DNA of 64,000 nt from Lachnospiraceae bacterium (GTDB lineage Bacteria > Bacillota > Clostridia > Lachnospirales > Lachnospiraceae). Numbering within the stretch: the stretch's first letter is position 1; each line of letters opens with the position of its first letter. The notes below the pieces were generated by a model. The model had not been told where the DNA came from and did no database searches. It saw nothing but the letters and a program-made list of their open reading frames with translations. The position numbers were made by a program, and so were the translations under genes. The DNA is taken from positions 186,001 to 250,000 of the forward strand of contig CAJTDL010000003.1 in assembly GCA_910575035.1 (NCBI GenBank). Reading direction: 5' to 3'. Below, piece by piece: positions 59,457 through 64,000 of this stretch.

Positions 59457-60803
59457 TTATTCTGGAGCTAATACCTTATGCAAAATATCCGCAAGCGGCT
59501 CCATAGCGTTCATGGCTTCTTCGAATGTATTGGTTTGTGCCCCCACTTCCACCAGAAGGCTTCTGGGGCGGTAGTGAAGATTGTAACGATAGCCTTTTAA
59601 GTAAGTCCCCCGCGCAAAGCCAGGGTAATATTCCTCAGCCGCCAGTTTCAGCTGGAAGGAGAAGGCCAGATTGTCCGCCAGGTTTGGGTTGGCAAGATAG
59701 GCTATCTCCCCGTTTGCAGTCGTACGGCTTAAACCGTTGAAAAACATTATTTGGGACGTGGGCTTGCCATTGACTTCCGTTACTAAATGGGTGGTTTCCG
59801 CCACACCGTCACGGTGCAGGTCAATCACGACCTCAATGCTGGGGTTTTCAGCCAGGATTTGCTCCAAGGCAGGGCCTGCATAGGAATAGGCGTTGTCCCG
59901 GTCTTCCACATCGTATTCTCCTGTGTGGTGCATGACATTAAGGCCATATTTTTCACGCAGCAGGGCGGTAAGGCGCTCCCCTACTGCCACTACGCTGGTA
60001 TTAGGGTCTCCCGGCGTGGAATCCGCATAGCCCTCCTGGGAATGGGTATGGTAGATTAAAATCTGGACTTGCTCATTTGTGCCCTGCAGGCGCATGTCCT
60101 TAGCCAGCATTTCTGTGGCGTTGAGTTGGCTGCTGTCTATGGTAGTGGTCTGGTCTACCTGATAGAAATTCTGGATCAAATAATCAAAATCATTTAATTT
60201 TTCCCTGGGGATTTCTACGGCTTTGGCTGTCTCTGTCACAGAACCTGAATCCTCCTTTTTCTTGTCCTTTCCCTTCTTTTTTTGCTTTTTCTTAGAATCC
60301 TGGGCTTTTGGCTGGGTATCATCCGGCGCTGCTTCCTGTTCTGCCGTGCCTTCTGTTTCCTGTTGGGCGCTTTCTGGGCTATCCTCCTGCGCCCTTTGGC
60401 CTTCGCTTTCCTGGGGGAGCGGGGATTCCCGTTCCAGTTCCTGGCTCTGGCCTGTTTCTTGGCTATTCTCTGCCAGAAGGCCTCCTGTTAAATCGCTTTC
60501 AATTTGGGTGTCATATTCCGGCATAGTGTCGCTGAAGCTGTAAATAGGGAAGGCGGACTCCAGCTTTTTTAAAAGGTAGCTTTCTATAGAAACGGAGCCA
60601 TCCTGCTCCTCGCGCAGCATGGCAGGCATGCAATTCTTCCAGGCCTGCACCGCCACCTCCTCTTTGACAAAATTTCCGATTTGCTCCATGGCAGGCGCCG
60701 TTCCAAGGGATGACATATTTTGGTAACAGACAGCCACAAATAGGACGGAAGCTCCGCCCAGGCACCATTGCATATATTTTCCAGATTTCTTTCTTCGCTT
60801 CAT
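59457..60803 (-). CDS. spoIIP: Stage II sporulation protein P
   Basis: About 448 residues. N-terminal membrane anchor (about 12-30), a low-complexity Glu/Gln/Lys-rich segment (about 110-195) and the SpoIIP domain with ILIYHTHSQEGYAD, VVIDLHRDGV and LLVEVGAQTNTFEEA, which carry the conserved His/Glu residues of this amidase/endopeptidase. With SpoIID/SpoIIM it degrades septal peptidoglycan during engulfment. I start at ATG 60803; the longer frame opens with TTG and a poorly matching site. gpr lies upstream, the normal Clostridia order. Confidence 0.95.
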   Translation of the reverse strand: MKRRKKSGKYMQWCLGGASVLFVAVCYQNMSSLGTAPAMEQIGNFVKEEVAVQAWKNCMPAMLREEQDGSVSIESYLLKKLESAFPIYSFSDTMPEYDTQIESDLTGGLLAENSQETGQSQELERESPLPQESEGQRAQEDSPESAQQETEGTAEQEAAPDDTQPKAQDSKKKQKKKGKDKKKEDSGSVTETAKAVEIPREKLNDFDYLIQNFYQVDQTTTIDSSQLNATEMLAKDMRLQGTNEQVQILIYHTHSQEGYADSTPGDPNTSVVAVGERLTALLREKYGLNVMHHTGEYDVEDRDNAYSYAGPALEQILAENPSIEVVIDLHRDGVAETTHLVTEVNGKPTSQIMFFNGLSRTTANGEIAYLANPNLADNLAFSFQLKLAAEEYYPGFARGTYLKGYRYNLHYRPRSLLVEVGAQTNTFEEAMNAMEPLADILHKVLAPE

Positions 60804-60902
60804 CAAATCATTTCCCACTCCTGCTTTTGCTGTCAAAGGGATTGCCCTTTGCGAATAATTCAATATATGCTTGTACGAATTTTTTTATGCAAAAGATGTG
60901 GA

Positions 60903-61853
60903 TTAGGCAAATGCTATGTTGAGCCCTTCGGAAAGGGTGTAGCTTATGCGTTTAACAGACTCGTCAATGTCTTTTGGGGTTACGAACATGGTATTGAGCT
61001 GTGGAGACAGGAGTTCCCGGATCAGCTCGTATTTTTCCATGTCGTTTAAAGCGCTTAGGCCAGTGCTTAAGGCCTTCAGGTGGCTGTGTTCTTCCATGGC
61101 CTGCACCAAGGTATGCATGGTGTCGCTTACAATAGTGGCTGCGTCTACTACGGTGGGCACGCCGATGGCAATAACAGGGATTCCCAGGGTATCCTTTGAC
61201 AGGCCATGGCGATGGTTCCCTACGCCAGAGCCAGGGTTAATGCCAGTGTCCGTGATCTGGATGGTACGTCCCAGCCTGCGGGTGCTGCGGGCTGCCAGGG
61301 CATCCACAGCAATCATCACATCTGGATGGGTTTCTTCAATAACGCCCCGGATGATTTCCTGGCTCTCCATGCCGGTCTGCCCCATAACACCAGGGACAAT
61401 GCCGCTGACGGCGTTCACTTCTTCCTCTCCATAAGCGTATTTTCCAAATTCTTTCAGCACGTGGCGGGTGATCATCATATTGTCCACCACCCTTGGGCCT
61501 AAGGCATCCGGGGTCACCTCCCGGTTGCCGAGGCCGGCCACCAGGGCGGATAGGGTGCCTTCTTTTTTCGGGAGAAGGCGTTTGACCAGCCTGGCAAGCT
61601 CTATGGAAATTTCCCGATGGTAATCCTCATCCTGGGAATCCATATTTGCGGCTTCTAATGTAATATACGTGCCTTTGGGCTTTCCCATGGCCTTTGCGCC
61701 GTTTTCTGTCTCAATTGCCATCGTAGTAATTTTAATTTCCAATTCCTGGCGGCATTCCTCTTCTACCCGCACGCCTTTGATTTCCACATTGTCCTCTTGG
61801 AATTTTTCCCTGGCCTCTAACGCCAGGTCCGTACGTACCTGAAACTGACTCAT
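60903..61853 (-). CDS. gpr: Germination protease GPR
   Basis: A 316-residue aspartic-type peptidase that degrades small acid-soluble spore proteins at germination; made as a zymogen. Family motifs: QFQVRTDLALEAREK start, LVAGLGNREVTPDALGPRVV, PGVMGQTGMES, VDALAARSTRRLGRTIQITDTGI and PGSGVGNHR. The ATG at 61853 follows GGAGG at 5 nt. It is divergent from rpsT and upstream of spoIIP, the usual arrangement. A degenerate relative of the 50-bp repeat starts 29 bp before its ATG. I could not identify a clear sigma-G promoter. Confidence 0.97.
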   Translation of the reverse strand: MSQFQVRTDLALEAREKFQEDNVEIKGVRVEEECRQELEIKITTMAIETENGAKAMGKPKGTYITLEAANMDSQDEDYHREISIELARLVKRLLPKKEGTLSALVAGLGNREVTPDALGPRVVDNMMITRHVLKEFGKYAYGEEEVNAVSGIVPGVMGQTGMESQEIIRGVIEETHPDVMIAVDALAARSTRRLGRTIQITDTGINPGSGVGNHRHGLSKDTLGIPVIAIGVPTVVDAATIVSDTMHTLVQAMEEHSHLKALSTGLSALNDMEKYELIRELLSPQLNTMFVTPKDIDESVKRISYTLSEGLNIAFA

Positions 61854-61881
61854 GATTTCCTCCATGCCGTATATTTTGTCA

Positions 61882-61954
61882 CATTATTACTGCGCCGTTT
61901 TTGCGCATAGGGTAATGCCCTTGGGTATATCTTTATTATTGCGCTGTTTTCATT
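61882..61954 (-). repeat. Degenerate copies of the 50-bp leader repeat upstream of gpr
   Basis: 61882-61930 matches the asp23-leader unit in the CATTATTA, CTGCGC, TGCGCAT and ATGCCC blocks, and 61932-61954 repeats its first half. Both have the same orientation relative to gpr as the perfect repeats have to asp23, and nearly the same distance from the start codon (29 and 27 bp). Confidence 0.7.
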
Positions 61955-61993
61955 TACTAATAACATTTTTTACAAAAAAAAACAAAATATGTA

Positions 61994-62022
61994 TTGACAG
62001 ATAGAAAAATTGGGATTAGACT
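61994..62022 (+). promoter_or_regulatory. Promoter of rpsT
   Basis: Consensus -35 TTGACA (61994-61999), 17-bp spacer, -10 TAGACT (62017-62022). A leader of about 130 nt precedes the start codon, in keeping with autoregulated S20 mRNAs. Confidence 0.8.
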
Positions 62023-62157
62023 ATATGAGTATGTTTACATTAGAACGTCCGTGTCCGGATTTAATGGAACAAATGCAGAGCACGATGCAATCCTGTTCGG
62101 CTGCATATTTTAGGGTTGCCGTGAAATATATTTCTATCATAATTGGAGGTGTACGGA

Positions 62158-62421
62158 TTGGCTAACATTAAATCAGCAAAAAAGAGAATCTTAGTAACTC
62201 AAACCAGAACTGCCCGCAATAAGTCCATCAGGTCTGCTGTTAAGACTTCTATCCGTAAGGTAGAGGCTGCAATCGCAGCAAAGGACCAGGCTGCTGCACA
62301 GGCAGCGTTGAAGAACGCTACTTCTGTAATCAGCAAAGCTACTTCCAAAGGCGTTTACCATAAGAACACTGCCTCCCGGAAGATTTCCCGCTTATCCAAG
62401 GCTGTTAACCAGCTGGCTTAA
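62158..62421 (+). CDS. rpsT: 30S ribosomal protein S20
   Basis: An 87-residue basic helical ribosomal protein (ANIKSAKKRILVTQTRTARN start, VYHKNTASRKISRLSKAVNQ end). It binds 16S rRNA. The start is TTG at 62158, 7 nt after GGAGGT; this gives the normal N-terminus, and non-AUG starts are typical of rpsT. It has its own promoter and terminator and is divergent from gpr. Confidence 0.97.
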   Translation: MANIKSAKKRILVTQTRTARNKSIRSAVKTSIRKVEAAIAAKDQAAAQAALKNATSVISKATSKGVYHKNTASRKISRLSKAVNQLA

Positions 62422-62484
62422 GGATGGCAGATAGGCTAGTTTGCAGCTGTTCTTAAATTAACGGAATTTTTATAATGAAAGAAT

Positions 62485-62530
62485 AAAAAGAAGCTGGCAT
62501 ACACCCTCATGACAGCTTCTTTTTTATACT
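62485..62530 (+). terminator. Terminator of rpsT
   Basis: A 12-bp stem (62485-62496 with 62513-62524, all paired) ends in a T-run on the right and an A-run on the left, 64 bp after the rpsT stop. Confidence 0.9.
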
Positions 62531-62556
62531 TTTAACGATTCAACGTTACATATTTT

Positions 62557-62703
62557 TCAATTTTCTTTTTCCACTTTCTCTATAGCGCATGTATGGGTCT
62601 TTGTCTTTCTGACATAATTGTTCCCTACAAGCAGGAGATTCCCTTTATAATCCTGGAACGCGTCTGTATAATGCCTGTCTTTGATCTGAGCAATCGCACC
62701 AGA
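62557..62703 (-). pseudogene. C-terminal remnant of a PD-(D/E)XK/AAA-ATPase-like (DUF1703-type) protein
   Basis: An open frame of 48 codons with no start, bounded upstream by a stop at 62704-62706. It reads AIAQIKDRHYTDAFQDYKGN followed by LLLVGNNYVRKTKTHTCAIE. This fits the conserved C-terminus of AAA-ATPase-like/PD-(D/E)XK proteins (A-L-x-Q-I-x-x-K-x-Y-x-x-x-x, then I-x-x-x-G-x-x-F). The remaining several hundred residues are missing. It lies between rpsT and nrdG and fills most of the 372-bp gap. Confidence 0.6.
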
Positions 62704-62793
62704 TTAAATATTCCCTCAAGTCAAAAATCAGGTATTCGCAACAGCATTTACCTTCGCAATCCGTGCAGTTTTATCTAATCCGGCGCATCCCCA

Positions 62794-63285
62794 TCATTCA
62801 CAATGCAGCGCCACTTCACCTCCCTCTCGGGTGGCAGCCACGTCTATCACCCTTTGGTTTGCGCTTCCCCGCCAGCAGAGCTGGGTATCCTTCTGCGCCG
62901 CCACAAACTCCCCATCCACCAGCACATCCACATACTCCATAATAGCTAAAGCTTTAATGGCCTCCCACACAAAGCCTGTATACATCCAGATCGTCTTTCC
63001 CGGAAACCTCTCCTTAATCTCCCGGGCAAGCCGCAGCAGTTCAGGGCGGTTGGAAAAATACAAAGGATCCCCGCCGCTAAATGTAATCCCTGAAATATAA
63101 TCCTTCGCCAATTCCGTAAACAGCTCCTGCTTTGCTTCCCCGTCAAACAGCAGCCCGCCATTGGGATCCCAAGTAATGGGGTTCTGGCACTCCCTGCAGC
63201 AATGGGAGCACCCAGACACCCACAGCACCACACGGAGCCCATCCCCATTCAGCATATCATCCTTTGTTATATTGTGGTATCTCAT
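62794..63285 (-). CDS. nrdG: Anaerobic ribonucleotide reductase activating protein
   Basis: A 163-residue radical SAM activase. The cluster motif CSHCCREC (C-x3-C-x2-C, about residues 26-33) and the GGDPLYFSNRPELL segment are present. It installs the glycyl radical on NrdD under anaerobic conditions. Start at ATG 63285, 6 nt after AGGAG; its A overlaps the nrdD stop (TGATG), so the two genes are translationally coupled. Confidence 0.95.
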   Translation of the reverse strand: MRYHNITKDDMLNGDGLRVVLWVSGCSHCCRECQNPITWDPNGGLLFDGEAKQELFTELAKDYISGITFSGGDPLYFSNRPELLRLAREIKERFPGKTIWMYTGFVWEAIKALAIMEYVDVLVDGEFVAAQKDTQLCWRGSANQRVIDVAATREGGEVALHCE

Positions 63286-64000
63286 CACATACTCCTTCGT
63301 TCCGCAATCTCCGCCATTTTCGCATCATTCAGCCGGGTATCCCCCTTCACCCTGGAATAAGACAGATACCCGTTCATCCGGTCAATTTTTGTCAAATTCC
63401 GGCTGCCGCACTTGGGGCAGACATCCATTTCCAGCTCCTGATGCCCACAATCGTCGCAATAGGCCAAGGACAGGTTCACCCCTTCATAAAACCCCATCTC
63501 CATGGCGCGGCGCACTAACGTCTTCACAGCCTCCACATTATAATCAATGGGATATTTTACATACTGGATCTTCCCCCCATTGCTCAGCTCCCAGAAACGG
63601 TACTCCAGATCCTGTTTCTGGATAGGTGTAATATCCTCCGTCACATGGCAATGGAAGCCGTTGCTCACATACTCTCTGTCTGACACATTTTCCACAATGC
63701 CATATTTCCTGCGGAACTGCTTCACCTGCAAGCCGCACAGATTCTCTGCGGGAGTGGCATAAATGGCATAGAGGTTGCCGTCTGCCTTTTTATATTCCCC
63801 AATCTTCTCATTGATATGCTCTAACACCTCTATGGCAAACTGCCCGTCCTCCACCAGGGATTTGCCATTGTAGAGCCTCTGTAGCTCATTAAAGGCCGTG
63901 ATCCCAAAAGATGCTGTGGCCGTCTTAAGGAGAGGCTTGATTTTATCATGGATACCCAGATGCCCGCCATAAAATCCACCCTCACAGTAGGCCAGTGGAT
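63285..64000 (-). CDS. nrdD: Anaerobic ribonucleoside-triphosphate reductase, C-terminal part
   Basis: The last about 238 residues are visible; the gene continues beyond the right edge. Seen: FGITAFNELQRLYNGKSL, a zinc-binding pair CDDCGHQ and CPKCGS, and the C-terminal RMNGYLSYSRVKG whose Gly corresponds to the glycyl radical position of class III reductases. It converts NTPs to dNTPs without oxygen. The ATP-cone and most of the catalytic barrel lie outside the window. Confidence 0.94.
   Translation of the reverse strand, partial: PLAYCEGGFYGGHLGIHDKIKPLLKTATASFGITAFNELQRLYNGKSLVEDGQFAIEVLEHINEKIGEYKKADGNLYAIYATPAENLCGLQVKQFRRKYGIVENVSDREYVSNGFHCHVTEDITPIQKQDLEYRFWELSNGGKIQYVKYPIDYNVEAVKTLVRRAMEMGFYEGVNLSLAYCDDCGHQELEMDVCPKCGSRNLTKIDRMNGYLSYSRVKGDTRLNDAKMAEIAERRSM

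Noticed and set aside
62593-62778. Plus-strand 61-codon frame after rpsT
   Set aside because: It is antisense to the better-supported minus-strand nuclease-family remnant and lacks start signals.

Overview
The window looks like a chromosomal segment of an endospore-forming Clostridia, most likely a gut Lachnospiraceae. The evidence is three sporulation genes (spoIVB, spoIIP, gpr), a PPi-type phosphofructokinase, an anaerobic ribonucleotide reductase with its activase, large secreted host-glycan and mucin-directed proteins, strong AGGAGG-type ribosome binding sites, and some TTG/GTG starts. I saw no rRNA, tRNA or CRISPR array. Most genes lie on the minus strand.

Layout. 1-3 kb: the start of an rRNA methyltransferase gene (cut by the window edge), a rhodanese, a small Asn-rich protein and a secreted FN3 protein. 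3-7 kb: single-chain PurL. 7.5-13.2 kb: an operon of response regulator, histidine kinase, ABC ATPase, FtsX-type permease and a DUF1810 protein. 13.4-16.8 kb: two paralogous membrane-anchored proteins that look like inactivated gluzincin metallopeptidases. 17-23.6 kb: a 2,207-residue secreted alpha-mannosidase. 24-25.7 kb (plus strand): LysR regulator, glyoxalase I-like protein and a small HPr-like protein. 25.8-31.3 kb: a nuclease-helicase fusion, and a solute-binding lipoprotein paired with a chemoreceptor. 31.4-33 kb (plus strand): DNA polymerase IV and a small partner. Sites matching the Gram-positive LexA pattern lie upstream of both the helicase and the polymerase.

33-36.6 kb is an accessory patch: remnants of an esterase and an AAA ATPase, then a 219-bp direct repeat of the spoIVB 3' end, an AlbA_2/ATP-binding regulator and a frameshifted integrase-like gene, closed by the second copy of the repeat inside the intact spoIVB. 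36.5-49.1 kb is the conserved Clostridia block asp23-nusB-xseA-xseB-ispA-dxs-tlyA-nadK-argR-recN-spoIVB, interrupted between xseB and ispA by a two-gene Eco47II-type restriction-modification system with its own promoter. Its 5' leader carries three perfect 50-bp tandem repeats; a degenerate relative sits just upstream of gpr. Plus-strand pfp is divergent from this block. 51-58 kb: a secreted FN3/InlB-repeat protein and a 1,814-residue M60 metallopeptidase with a dockerin. 58-64 kb: CorA, SpoIIP, GPR, rpsT (plus strand), a nuclease-family remnant, NrdG and the C-terminal part of NrdD.

Functionally the window combines core biosynthesis and sporulation with host-glycan foraging (GH38 mannosidase, M60 mucin-type peptidase), DNA repair, and a locally scarred accessory patch. 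The least explained elements are the 50-bp leader repeats, the spoIVB-tail direct repeats with their cargo, and the inactivated peptidase-like pair.
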